The notes under the pieces are model-generated. The model was not told the origin of the DNA. It saw only the letters and a program-made list of their open reading frames with translations, and did no database searches. Source: Coffea arabica (taxonomy: Eukaryota; Streptophyta; Magnoliopsida; Gentianales; Rubiaceae). From it: a stretch of DNA of 64,000 nt. Below are positions 47,055 to 59,089 of this stretch, one piece after another. The DNA lies in contig NC_092310.1 in the NCBI RefSeq assembly GCF_036785885.1, positions 2,976,001 through 3,040,000 on the forward strand. Reading direction: 5' to 3'. Made by a program: the position numbers and the translations under genes. Numbering within the stretch: the stretch's first letter is position 1; every line of letters starts with the position of its first letter.

Positions 47055-48845
47055 CGATGTCATAAACTTTCGGTTGCATTGATTTCTGGTGGAATAATTT
47101 TACTCATTGATAACTGTTTATTTGTAGCTTTTAAGAGATTATTCATTTATACATGCTTCTAAGTTTTCTTTGACGTATACATACGTAATTATGAGGTTTT
47201 ATGTGGTTATTGTCAATTTATTACATTTTTTGGCTTGATATACATTCTCCAATGATTAATTCTTTCATGCATTTTCTTGATTGGAGTAAAAAAAAAATAG
47301 TTTGACAAAAGAAATCTTCTTTGGAATAAATCTCTTGAAAAATTACACCGCATATTCACCATATGGGGTAAAACAAAAAGGAACAAATCAAATTTATAGA
47401 GTTAATCTTTGGTGTATAAACAATTACACATACATATAAATGCAAAGAGATATCATGTGGAGTGATAACCGGTTCCTCGCTTTGCTGCGATCAATCTAAT
47501 TCTTTGTACATTGATATCGTCAATTTTAGGTAAGTAATACAAATAAGAATAACACGGCAAGAAACTGGCAATGCATGATCTCTTACCTCACAATCCAAGA
47601 GAGATTGAGTTTTTTTTAGGTATAAACTTACTTATAAAAAAGTTTTTGGTTATATCATAAACACCATTTCTCAACCACTTTTTGTATATTTTCAATCACT
47701 TTTTTATTTGAAATATATAATATCACAAAAAATGCTATAGTATTATTCTAAATAATTTTTCTCAATGATCCACTATCCAAAAACACTCAGTGATTTTTTA
47801 ATATCTCATTATTTTTGTTAAGAAAAAATCTCATTATTGCACGTGGTGCTAATTAAACCTTTGATTTGACAAACATATCTGAGTTTTTTTTTCCGTGATA
47901 ATGCCATTCTTCATCATTTGGCTAACAAATTATAACAAACTTAAAGTCCAACTTCTTTTTATTTTGGTAGGAATAAGAGGAGTTTTAGTATATTTACATG
48001 GATTTATTTACTGCAACTCTTTCCATTGATCACCTAAAAAATATACAAAGCTCAAGGGGCTTAATTAAACCAAGGCCTATAGCAATAGATTGTTGATTGC
48101 ACTCAAATCTCTGTTCTCGATCTAACTCTATGTATGACCTTCAATATTTACTTTATTGAAAGGAAAGATAGACCAAAACCATTTAAATGGTACCGTTCCC
48201 TAAAAAAAAAAAAGCATTGCTTTTTGGTCCTATATCGTTGGCATGCCAACGAATGTAATACTTTTTCTATCACAATTAACTAATTTGATCCCTTATCTAG
48301 ATAAGTTACAGCCAATGTAATACTCTTAATGGCGAATTGGGAAACCTTACAGATCAAGTTATGTGCAATGCACATGCACCAAGAAAACACAAGGGAAAAT
48401 CACCGAAATATTCTTTCATTCTAAAAGAAAAAAAAAAGAGTCTGGTTTTGATTGTTCAAATTTAAAATGGTGCGAAATGGTTCCTCATGGCTTCACTTAT
48501 ACAAGATGTACCCTTTTGGTCCCAAAACTCATTCAAGGGCAATTTTCTAACTAAAACTCGAATTATGTTATCAATTTATGATAAAATCATCAGCCAAATT
48601 ACTGCTTTCGATCTACAACTCCAACCAAAAATTCTAAACAACAATATCATTGTTTCGCTCAAGACAATAGTTTTATGAAGTCATTGAGTAAAAGAAAAGG
48701 CGAACAAAAAAGGAGAAAGAAAACCTGTTGAAATCCGGATGACTTTATTTAAATTCAAAGTTACAGTTGGCTCATCTAAACAGAAGAACATTTTGTATAA
48801 TCCCAAATATTGCGGTTTAGTCAGCCAACAATATTGTAGGGTCAT
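47055..48845. other. Intergenic, no gene seen
   Basis: AT-rich sequence without a coding frame or repeat that I can support. Its right end is the 3' flank of the split DUF716/TMEM45-like gene. Confidence 0.45.
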
Positions 48846-48874
48846 CTAAGAGAAGTTGCTTTTCTGAGTCTCAA

Positions 48875-49142
48875 TGTTAAAACCGATGCAGCGGAACGGA
48901 AAGAACAAACAAGAACAAGCAAGAACAAATTTGGAAGAAATCCAATTTTTTTTATTAGGGTTCGGAATGTATCAGATGTTTTTGTACATAATGGATATAA
49001 GGTATATATATACAACCAAATAACCAAAAACGGATTGGATCATTAGGCCCAAAAATCGAGACCCAAACTAAAACGGATACGATATCTAATATATACCGTA
49101 AACTCAGCGGGGGTCGAAGATCTGATTCATGGTATTTCAACA
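48875..49142 (-). repeat. 3' LTR of Copia element
   Basis: 268 bp. Contains a short TA-rich stretch near 49010 shared with the other LTR. Confidence 0.92.
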
Positions 49143-49289
49143 AATCTCAACCTTGACTTGAATCTTCTCGAAAACAGATGTAACAGACGCACTGATGAAG
49201 TGCCAAACGTACTCAAAGTCTTCTTTTACCATCAGAATTGTCTCTAAGTACCATTAGAATGCCCATAAGGGCTATCAGAAACTTAGGAC

Positions 49290-52200
49290 ATTTAGCAAAT
49301 CCAAACAATGTTCGAACTTGTGATAAGGAACCGGCTTGGTGAACATATCAGCAGGATTGTCAGCAGTGCCAATTTTCTTCACCTTGATCCTTGTCTCAGA
49401 TCTCAAGAAGTGATATCGGACATCAATGTGTTTAGTCCTCTCATGATGAACTTAATCCTTGGCTAGACATATTGCACTGAGACTATCACAATATATATTA
49501 GCCTGATCCTAATGTAGGCCAAGATCTCCAACCAGCCCCTTTAACCAAATTCCCTCTTTAGCAGCCTCCGTCAGTGCCATATACTCTGCCTCAGTAGTGG
49601 ACAGAGTCACTGTAGGTTGTAGAGTTGCTTTCCAACTAACTACAAAACACCCAAGATTGAAAACATAATCAGTCATCGACATCCTACTATCAACATCTCC
49701 AGCATAATCAGAATTTGAATAGCCTGTAACCAAACACTCTGTATCACCTCTATAGATAAGACCAACATCAGATGTACCCCTCAAGTACCGAAAAATTCGC
49801 TTCACGGCCAGCCAGTGCTCCTTCCCAGGATTAGCCATAAATCTGCTAATAACACTGACTGCATATGCCAGATCAGGTCTAATGCAGACCATGGCATACA
49901 TCCAACTACCCACTGCACTAGAATAGGGAACCTTAGCCATATACTCTATCTCGGCTTTTGACTGTGGTGCGAGTGTAACTGATAGTTGAGCATTCGCTGC
50001 ACTCGGAGTATTCAAGGGCTTTGCTGTACACATGCCAAATCTAGATAGTACCTTCTCAATATAGCTCTTCTGTGATAAGAAAAACTTCTTCTGACTTCTA
50101 TCCCTGAAAATCTCCATTCCCAGAATTTTCTATACTGCACCTAAGTCTTTCATCTCAAACTCTACACTGAGAAGACTTTTCAACTTCTATATATCAACTT
50201 TGTTCCTCGCAGGTATGAGCATATCATCTACATACAGAATCAAGTAGATCATCGAACCATCTTCAAGTTTGTTGTGATATACACAACAATAATACTGACT
50301 TCTGTTGTAGCCGAGCTCAATCACGAAGCCGTCAAATCTGTTGTACCACTACCTTGGGGATTGCTTTAATCCATACAAGGATTTCTTCAACTTGCATACA
50401 TAATCTTCTTTTCTCATAACATGAAATCCATCTGGCTGAATCATATAAATCTCTTCATCTAACTCTCCATGTAGGAAAGCTGTCTTCACGTCTAGCTGCT
50501 CAAGTTCTAAGTCCTGATGTGCAACCATTGCTAGTAGCACCCTGATAGAAGTGTGTCTGACCACCGGTGAGAAAATCTCATTGTAGTCTACTCCTTCTCT
50601 TTGAGTGAACCCTTTTGCAACAACACGTGCTTTATACTTAATGCCCTCAGCTGGAGAAATTCCTTCCTTCCTTTTAAAGACCCATTTGCAAGCCATAACC
50701 TTTCTCTCTGCTGGCCGTTTGACCAATTCCCAAATGTCGTTCGTGTGTAACGATTCCATTTCATCACCCATTGCAGCAAGCCATTGAGCTGACTCACTGC
50801 CTGAAATAGCTTCTCTATAGGTAGAGGGCTCAGGAGAATCCACCTCCTCAGCAACCTGAAATGCATAACCTACAAAATCCCAATACCTGCTGGGAGCTCG
50901 TACTCCCACTCTCCTTGCACGATCATAAGCAATACCGTGCTGCTGAGTTTCTGATGCAGTATGGGATATAGATGCCAACTTTTCTGCTGATGTAGGTTCT
51001 GGAGACTCTATTTTTGCAGGAGGTTCAGTTTCAAAGGATAGCTGTTGATGATCACCAAATTACTGCTATGATTCAAAATCAATTTGAATGATTTGTAGCT
51101 CCACCTGTTTATCAACACCTGCATTTTCTTCAACAACAGTCTTCACAGGGGGGTTAAGTATAGAGTTTTCATAAAAAATTACACTTCTACTAAGTATAAC
51201 TTTCTTTTCTGAGGGTGACCAGATTTTATACCCTTTAACCCCGTCTCTATATCCCGGAAATACTCCCTTTTTAGCCTTTAATTCTAGTTTGCCCTCACTG
51301 ACATGATAATACGTAGTACAACCAAAAGCCTTCAAATTTGAGTAAGTAGGGGACATACCAGACCACACTTCATAAGATATCTTGCAGCCTATACCTGTAT
51401 GAGGTGCACGATTGATCAAGAAGCAGGCTGTGCTCACTGCTTCCGCCCAGAACCCCCTTGGCAACTCAGCATTGAAAAGCATACACCGTGCTCTCTCTAA
51501 AAGTGTTTGATTCATGCATTCTGCTACACCGTTTTATTATGGTGTGTGTCGAACTGTGTGATGCCGAGCAATTTCTTCATCTTTGCAGAACTCATCAAAC
51601 TCCTTCGAACAGAATTCCAGACTATTATCAGTTCTCAGCTTTTTGATCTTCTTTCCAATTTGATTCTCTACTAAGGCCTTCCACTGTTTGAAGTTCTTGA
51701 AAGCTTCACCTTTTTCCTTCATAACGATTACCCAAGTCATCCTTGAATAATCATCAATCATGGATAAAAAATACCGACAGCCTCCCAAAGACTCAACTCG
51801 TGAAGGACATCAACAGTCAGAATGGATATACTCAAGTGTGCCTTTTGTCATGTGAATTGCCTTCCTAAACTTTTTGCGATGTAGTTTACAGAAAGTACAA
51901 TGTTCACAGAATCCAAGATCGGTGACCTTGTGGCCTTCTAGAAGATCATGTTTAGACAGAATCTGCATCCCCCTTTCGCTTATATGACCAAGTCTAATGT
52001 GCCACAGCTTAGTCATATCAGACCTGCGATCTTTATAAGAAGCAACAGCAGCAGCGGCAGAACCTGTTAGCGTAGAACCCTGTAAGATGTACAAGGTGCC
52101 ATGCTTAACTCCTTTGAGAACCACTAATGAACCTTTACTGATGCACAACTCTCCACTTCCTCCGCTGAACCTGAAACCCTTACTGTCAAGAGTACTAAGT

Positions 52201-53270
52201 GATATCAGATTCTTTGTCATTTTGGGGACGTGCCTGACTTCATTAAATGTGGCAATTTTCTAGTATGTATCCTGATCTTAATCGAACCGATCCCAATAGC
52301 CTTGCAGACAGCGCTATTAGCCATCACAACATTCCTGCCATCTATCTGCTCATATGTTGTAAACCATTCCCTGTTTGGACATATGTGATAGGATGCCCCA
52401 GAATCAAGAACCCACACATCAGAGTGATGTGTTGGTTCGTTTGCAATTAGGGCCAGGTCTTCTTCTGAATTTTCCACTTCCTTTTCTACAACTGAAGCTG
52501 AAGCATGTTGTTTTTCCTGTTGCTTCTTCTTCTTGGGACAATCAGATTTCCAATGACTCTTTTCCTTGCAGTAGTTACAGACATCATCCGGCTTGGGACC
52601 TTTAGAGAACTGCTTCTTGTTTCCAAACTTCTTTTTTCCCAATTTTCCTTTACCACTGCTGACAACTAGCCCAGCAGCCTGATTATCTGTAACATTACCA
52701 GCTGCCTTATGGTGCAACTCTCTACTATGCAATGCTGATCTTACTTCTTCTAAAGTCACTGTATCTTTACCGCCAATAAAAGACTGAACAAAATTCTCAT
52801 ACGATAACGGTAGAGACACTAACAGAATCAACGCGGCATCCTCATCCTCAATTTTAACATCAATATTACGCAACTCAAGAAGAATCGTATTTAATTGATC
52901 TAAATGTTTTCGAAGAGGAGTACCTTCCTGCATACGCAGACCGAACAGACATTGCTTTAGGAGCAACTTGTTGATTAAAGACTTCGTCATATAGAGATTT
53001 TCAAGTTTAACCCACAAACCCGCAGCAGTTTCTTCACCGGCGACCTCAGTGATGACATCATCTGCCAGGCACAGCATGATTGTCGAGTGAGCCTTTTCCT
53101 CCAGACTCATCGACTCTTCATCAACGGAATCCGATTTCTTCTTCGTCAGCGGACTCCACAGACCCTGTTGCTTTGACAGAGCCCGCATCTTGATCTGCCA
53201 CAAACTGAAACTATTTCTCCCGGTGACCTTGTCGATCTTGATGTTCAAAGCAGACATGTTGTTGCGTGAT
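49290..53270 (-). pseudogene. Copia Gag-Pol polyprotein, with many nonsense codons
   Basis: In element sense: Gag starts MSALNIKIDKVTG near 53257, with knuckle CNYCKEKSHWKSDC and protease motif VLDSGASYHICP. A frameshift lies near 52255-52262. The GAG-pre-integrase finger (HIRLGH...CEHC), integrase core, reverse transcriptase with YVDDML near 50220 and RNase H (STTEAEYMALTEAAKE) follow. After the frameshift all of pol lies in one frame, broken only by stops at 51810, 51537, 51534, 51066, 51060, 50349, 50187, 50130, 49509 and 49452. Where family motifs tell what the codon was, it is Gln or Trp. No complete protein can be made. Confidence 0.88.
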
Positions 53271-53308
53271 CTGAGCCCTAGGACAAACCTAGAGCTCTGA
53301 TACCAATT

Positions 53309-53569
53309 TGTTAAAACCGATGCAGCGAAACGGAAAGAACAAACAACAACAAGCAAGAACAAATTTGGGGGAAATCAGGTTTTTTTTATTAGGCTTCGGA
53401 ATATATCAGATGTTTTTGTACAGAATGGATATAAGGCATATATATACAACCAAATAACCAAAAACGGATTGGACCATTAGGCCAAAAAATCGAGACCCAA
53501 ACTAAAACGGATACGAGACCCCCGAACAGGTCAGTGGGGGTCGAAGATCTGATTCAAGGCATTTCAACA
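53309..53569 (-). repeat. 5' LTR of Copia element
   Basis: 261 bp. The adjacent primer-binding site is at about 53291-53308 on the minus strand. Confidence 0.92.
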
Positions 53570-53668
53570 CTCAATATTATCATAATCATCCTCCAATGTT
53601 GTTAAAGATTGATAGTCAACTTTTCCAGATAGCATTTTGTACAATATCAAATAAAGACACACACCAAA

Positions 53669-54732
53669 TAAGATCCCAATGGATTGTTCTTGAATGTGGA
53701 GGAAATTGTTGAAACTAAGGCTGGTAGCTCAATCGTTTATTCAGAATGTAATTGAGAATGGTTTTCAAACAAATTTTTGGTATGATGCATGGCATCCTGT
53801 GGGACGATTATTCTTGCAATTTTCAGAAAATCTACTACGCTGCTTTGGGTGCAACTCTCAAGATACAGTGGCCAGATGTATTGAAGATGGAAAATGGAAG
53901 TGGCCTCAAAGTAGGAAAATGTCAAAGGAAGTAGAACGGCTGAAGCAATTAATTCCTGAAAGTTTTGTTCCTATGTCAGATTACGAAGATCAAACTAGAT
54001 GGACTGCAAGTGGCAATGGTGTTTTTTCTACTAAATCAGCTTTGAAGGCAATCAGATGTAGAAACCCAACTGTGGAATGGTACAAATTGGTTTGGGGTAA
54101 AAATCATATACCAAGATGCTCCTTTATCTGATGGCTACTTTGCAAAAGAAGATTGGCAACAGTGGACAGATTGAGGAAGTGGGGCTTGAAGGTGGAATCA
54201 ACAACTTGTGTTTTTTGTGCAACAATTGAAGAAAGTATGGATCACCTATTCTTTGATTGCACAGCTACTCAAAGAATTTGGCAAAATGTGCAAAACATGT
54301 GTGGTGTATTTAGAAGTAAACTCTCTTGGGATTGTGAAATCGCTTGGCTTGCTCATTACTGGTCAAAGGATTCATTCTGCAATCAATTAGGAGGACGGCT
54401 TCAGCAGTAATAGTGTGTACCATTTGGAGAGTTCGAAATGAAATTAGATTCTATTAAAAGCAAAGATCGGACGTGGATATTCTTGATGCCATTATTAACA
54501 CAGTCCATTATGCAGCCGTTTCTTGGGATAGGATCCTAAGACTAAGGAGAATTGGAGGATGTTGGTGGAGTGTGGGATCCCTACCAAAATTTTGATAGAG
54601 CATGTATTTGTGGAGTTCCAAGAATATACTGTAGGGAGGAGTGTAATAGTTATGTTAAGAGGATCTGTGTGTAATCTGATTTCCTGATATTAATAAAATA
54701 TACGATTTACACAAAAAAAAAAAAAAAAAAAA
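53669..54732 (+). mobile_element. 5'-truncated LINE (L1-type), zf-RVT end
   Basis: Non-LTR retrotransposon copy ending in a poly-A run (about 54712-54732) after AATAAAATATACG. It is flanked by a roughly 16-bp target duplication, AAAGACACACA(C/T)CAAA, at 53653-53668 and directly after the poly-A. Only the C-terminal part of ORF2 remains, so it could not move itself. It interrupts the DUF716/TMEM45-like gene in the opposite orientation. Confidence 0.88.
53694..54470 (+). pseudogene. LINE ORF2 C-terminus with reverse-transcriptase zinc-binding (zf-RVT) domain
   Basis: The frame covers the region after the reverse transcriptase: NFWYDAWHP, then FSTKSALKAIR, WYKLVW, IPRCSFI, a TGA near 54129, and in the same reading sense RLRKWGLKVESTTCVFC with the CX2C...HLFFDC zinc-binding signature. 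Another stop follows near 54409, with IWRVRNEIRFY after it. The endonuclease and RT domains are absent by truncation. Stops show decay since insertion. Confidence 0.82.
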
Positions 54733-55494
54733 AGACACACATCAAAAACTGTAACTCCAATTAGGTACCAGCTAGACTGAATGTTCACTAATGATTTAGC
54801 CCTTTCAAGGGCTTCATCATCTTGGCAACTGACAATATCGTGTCCATATTCCGAGTTTATAAAACAGCCTTTGGGAATATACTCTGGTGTGTAAAGCATG
54901 ACTCCCATGACTATCATCCAAACTCCTTGAAACAAGACGCCAAGAGACCTTACGAAATTATTCAAGAAACTCTTTGGGTAACCTATGCCTAAAAGGGTAG
55001 TGAAAAAAAAAGACAAGTATGACAATTTGGTGAAACCAGTGGGACTGCCCTTCCACACCCATGTGATCAGTCGAGTGGAAATGGAAGAGGAGAAATTGTT
55101 GGCCCAAAGAAATGGCTCCTATCATTAGAGTTAGGCCATATTGAGCTGGGGGCTGGATTTTGTCAAGAATGAAGGAGAAAAGTGCATAGATAAAGAGAGA
55201 CAAGGCTATGTTTGTGTGCTCAAAGTTGCAAGGATGGTCCGATGGGATGGTGCCATCAGAATCCAATGGTTGGTGCCTGGCAGGACCAACGAATAGTTCC
55301 ATAAATATATAGGCAACGCAGCTTCCCATCAGGAAGAAAAGTTCCAAGTACCTAATTTTTGAAGTTGGAAACCATGGCAAAGATATGTAGGATTTTGGAT
55401 GGAGAAAGTGAAGCCTAATATGATTAACTAAATGCCAGAGCCCAAACAGAAAGAAGCCTAATCAAGTGATCACATGTCCCACCAAACTGCCCAT

Positions 55495-56660
55495 TGCTAG
55501 TGCCTTGTGTTTTGCTTGCTTGATTTGTATGTTTTGTTTTAGGAAATAAGGGTGCAAGGAGGTTACAGGGAAACCAGATTTCTATGTATTCAAAGTATGT
55601 TTACCATACTACATTATGAGCCTATATATAGGCTTACATACAAATTAAAATAAGAAAATTAGGTAATACGAGAAACCTCTTGCTAATCATGACAATCAAG
55701 TCAAATTTAATATGGATTAAAAATTTTACAGAAACAAATCAGATCAAATATTTATAATCTATAGGTAGGCTATTTTATTTTATGCTCTAACAGCACAAGA
55801 TATATAAGAAGTGACCTTGATCACTCCTTCCACTAAAGGTTATTCTTTTTCGCACTATTCTTTGTGCCTGCACACAAATGGAAAAGAAAATAGAAAATAG
55901 AAAAGAAGCACTATACAAGCAGATATTAATTTTAAGCTCAAAAAATTCTCTCCCCCAGGTGGCAACGTGGCTGAACAGAATTTAATCATTTCTAGATCAC
56001 AATTAGGCATTTCGATATGTCTTACCACATTGAGAGCTTATGCACTGTTAGAGATTCAGGCACTCAACAAGTTAAATGAAGATTTTTTGATCAGTTGATT
56101 CTTTGACTTAATGGCTCAATATATGTTAAGGTGATCAATTAGGTGGGAAGAATGGACAACGAGATGCTTCATATTTTACCCCGCTGACCATAGATTTGGC
56201 TTCGCCACTGCTACTGGCTAATGGTTGGAAAGCTAGATATGTTGAATACATTCTTTGCTAATTGTAGTATCTATCAGTCTCAGTATTTAATTACGAAAGG
56301 GAATAATTCAGTTTGAGGAACAACCAAATTCAGCAATCAAACGAAATTTTTTGTTGGGCGCTTTCATGATTTATTGAGCTTACCGACTTTCTCTTTCAAG
56401 TAACATTCGTTTTGGTTGGTATCAATGCAAAATCAAGTAATCATCATACGCAACCAACTGAATAACACCCTTAAGCGGGATTACCTTTGAGATGTCCTTC
56501 AAAATTTTCAAAGTTTCAGGAACAGGAAAATAGAAATGTTGTTTTAGAGTTTTGGCACAGCTTGTGTGATTGAAGAACGTTAAAATATGGTATGCTCCTT
56601 TAACAAAATTGAATATGGAGTCGCACAATTATTAAGAGTACTACGTATTCTTTGGGATGG
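55495..56660. other. Intergenic, upstream of DUF716/TMEM45-like gene
   Basis: The first few hundred bases would be promoter of that gene. The rest carries no supportable coding frame. Confidence 0.4.
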
Positions 56661-56688
56661 TTTAAGGGTGAATTCAAACTTGCACTGT

Positions 56689-56900
56689 TAGGCACCGTTT
56701 GGATTGAGGGAATTGGAGGGAAAGCAAAGGAGAAGAATTGGAGGGATTTGATTTTTGTTGTTTGGTTTGACTTTGAGGAGAGAAAGGAAAGGATAAGAGC
56801 GAAAGACTCTAGTTATTTTATTGAGTTAGTTTCCACCCAAAAATGGGCAAAAACGGAGGAGATGAAACTAAATCAATTAAAATAATTAAAACTTTTTAAA
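56689..56900. mobile_element. Possible MITE end
   Basis: TAGGCACCGTTTGGATTGAGGGAATTGG at 56689 onwards resembles the 'GGCACCGTTTGGATTG' starts of dispersed plant MITEs (general familiarity). The opposite terminal repeat was not found, so the extent is a guess. Confidence 0.3.
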
Positions 56901-57334
56901 CGATAGTTTATTTTTTATCTTTTCCAGTGAATTAACACTTGCATGTCCACTTTGTGTTATCTGTTTCGGTTGCAACAGTTTTACTATTAGCTACATATTG
57001 TTATATTCATGGAAATTTTTTTATTGATTTTTTTTAAAAGTGAGACGTCTTGAAGACAATCCCTCACATCTTACCGCTCAACCCAATTCTCTCCTGTTAT
57101 ACTCTTGAAAATTGACCTTACAGTATCTAGTTAATCTCTCTATCAATTAAACTGAATTTTGGGACAAAATATTTAGGGTGAAAACAATGAGATAAGAAGA
57201 GCCCGATTTTTTTTTATGGGAATATTCTAAACTTTACAAGAGTGAAGGGAAAAGAGGAGGAATTGTCGGATCAAGAATTTTACAGATCATCTGACTAATG
57301 TCCCTACTAGTTAAATTGGATCTTAAGGATTCTG

Positions 57335-57338
57335 CGTG

Positions 57339-57392
<54 letters not shown>

Positions 57393-57412
57393 CATGTGTG
57401 TCTATACACACA
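57335..57412. repeat. TG/TA microsatellite
   Basis: (GT)n runs into about 20 TA units (57348-57389) and then GTGCATGTGTGTCTATACACACAC. The outer GT and AC parts are complementary, so the block can form a long hairpin. Confidence 0.9.
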
Positions 57413-58249
57413 CTACTGTATATTCCTGTAAATTATGCAAATTGACACGCAACAACTAAAAATGTAAATAACGTGATTTATATTAATTAATTAAGCTTGG
57501 TTTAGTTTTTAATAGATAATTGATATATTCTTTAACAATGTGGGTATAATACTGTATGATGTTGGAAGAAATGTAATCTTAAACGTTGTATGATATGCTA
57601 TGACATACACAGCACTGGAAGAGCTAGAAAAACTTTTCAGTGGGAATGCAAATTAAAATAAATTCTTTTAGTTCTATAAATAAAAGCGAATAATATTTTG
57701 TAATAAGTTATTAGCCAATTTTTGTATGTTGTTTTCTAAATACATTTCCAGCCATTTTTTACTCTTGAACTGACTTTTTCATCTTATTTATTAATCCATC
57801 TTCAAGGTTTCCCACTTTACAAAGCAGACTTAAGAAAAAAAGATCATTTTCAATTACGTTACCCAGAGAAACCGATGCCATAAGGCATGAAATGCAAGAA
57901 ATTGCTTTCCCCGTCCACATGGAAGACAGTAGCATCACTTCACAAAAGTCTTATCAGTGAAGAATACAAATAAGATGCATCAAATGATATTCAAACAGAA
58001 AGAAAAAAAAGTGACTACAAATGTATTTAATAAATAATATAAGAGGATATTCGAGAACTAAACTGTTTAGGGCATTAGACTTGTAATAATCATTAAAACG
58101 ATGATTCAAGTCTACTATTTGTTTGTTTGATAAGAACTGTTATCAAGTTACTTAAAAATACATATGCAAATTTTATTTATGTAAAATTATTAGGTGTAAA
58201 CACAAAATTTTTGTAAATCTGAACACCTAAATTAAAAGTTTTTCCTTTA

Positions 58250-58543
58250 GACCCTGTTTGAAAACTCAATTTGATAGTTAAATTTAATAGATTCAGATTT
58301 TAACATATTAGACCGTTTGATAATAAAAAATTGGACATCTAAATTAATTATGTGGTACTAAATTTTCTAGGCAAAACTTGTTCCCAAAATTAAGTGATAA
58401 GTTATTCACTTATCATTGAATTTGATATGTACTTAAATGTATTAGATTTAATATTTAACAATTTAATAATTTAATGGATTCAAGTTTCAGACTTCAGATT
58501 TCAGATTTTAATTTTCAGATTTCAGTTTTATCCAACGCACCCT
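58250..58543. mobile_element. Putative hAT-like MITE
   Basis: It begins CCCTGTTTGAAAACTCAATTTG and ends CAGTTTTATCCAACGCACCC, a pairing of ends typical of a common plant MITE. The centre has a perfect 8-bp inverted repeat, 58395-58402 against 58408-58415, with loop TATTC. The terminal inverted repeats are imperfect and a target duplication was not verified. Confidence 0.45.
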
Positions 58544-59089
58544 TCGCTTGTGGAGGCACATTTATAAATTAATAGAATACATTTAATATTTTTCTAAAAA
58601 GTCTATGTCTAATGTTGAAAATTTCATTTGTCGAGTGGGGCACAGGACAATGGAGCTATCACCGGAGAATAAATCAAACAGCTCCGCCCCGCCCTGTCTC
58701 CCATATGATATCTCGGAGTTATAATATTGTCTGATGATGGAAGATAAAAGATGAAGAACGCCCTGAGCCTTTTCACACACAAAGAAATAGTAAGCAAGCA
58801 AGCCCTGAAACAACGAAAATAGCTTCCCGTTGCACACAGTAGAAAGAGAATCAGATGAGGATGAATTTTCCAGCAACAACTATTTGTGCTGGGAGTTTCT
58901 TCAAAGATTAACGAACTTGACATGCAAGATTATTGGAATAGCAAATCGAAACAGCTTATTATTGATAATCAGCAGTAAATGACAAGGTAAAGGGAACAGC
59001 AGACTTGCAGAGACAGATGAATTTGGAACGGCTGAAACCTCAGGCAGGCCGGTTGGCCGGCTAGAACTCACCGTCTGGCCGCTCTTTTC
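58544..59089. other. 3' flank of the UPF0481 gene
   Basis: Short frames on the minus strand (58583-58923) overlap each other and match nothing known. Probably 3' untranslated or intergenic. Confidence 0.35.

Larger units (their letters stand above)
48875..53569 (-). mobile_element. Complete but decayed Ty1/Copia element (Tork/Tnt1-like)
   Basis: 4,695 bp with LTRs 48875-49142 (3' LTR in element sense, 268 bp) and 53309-53569 (5' LTR, 261 bp). A perfect CTCAA target duplication flanks it (48870-48874, 53570-53574). On the minus strand LTRs run TGTTGAAAT...TTTTAACA. The primer-binding site AATTGGTATCAGAGC lies just inside the right LTR. The LTRs show roughly 20 differences plus indels, so the insertion is millions of years old. 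It landed in the last codons of the DUF716/TMEM45-like gene. Confidence 0.93.
48846..55494 (-). pseudogene. DUF716/TMEM45-like membrane protein gene, split by two insertions
   Basis: The family is small multi-pass membrane proteins of unknown biochemical role. The ATG at 55494 opens MGSLVGHV; a TGA follows at codon 11 (55462-55464). The frame then reads PWFPTSKIR, QPLDSDGTIPSDHPCNFEH, QYGLTLM and HSTDHMGVEGQ, all family hallmarks. An A run at 55003-55011 shifts the frame. YPKSFLNNFVRSL, IPKGCF and SWYLIGVTVFDVC follow up to 54733, where a LINE interrupts. The tail resumes at 53668 (LYLILYKMLSGKVDYQSL) to 53570, is interrupted again by a Copia element, and finishes TQKSNFS-stop at 48874-48846. 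Four independent lesions make it non-functional; all pieces stay collinear on the minus strand. Confidence 0.88.

Noticed and set aside
56422-56628. 68-codon minus-strand frame
   Set aside because: No recognisable domain and no neighbouring exons.
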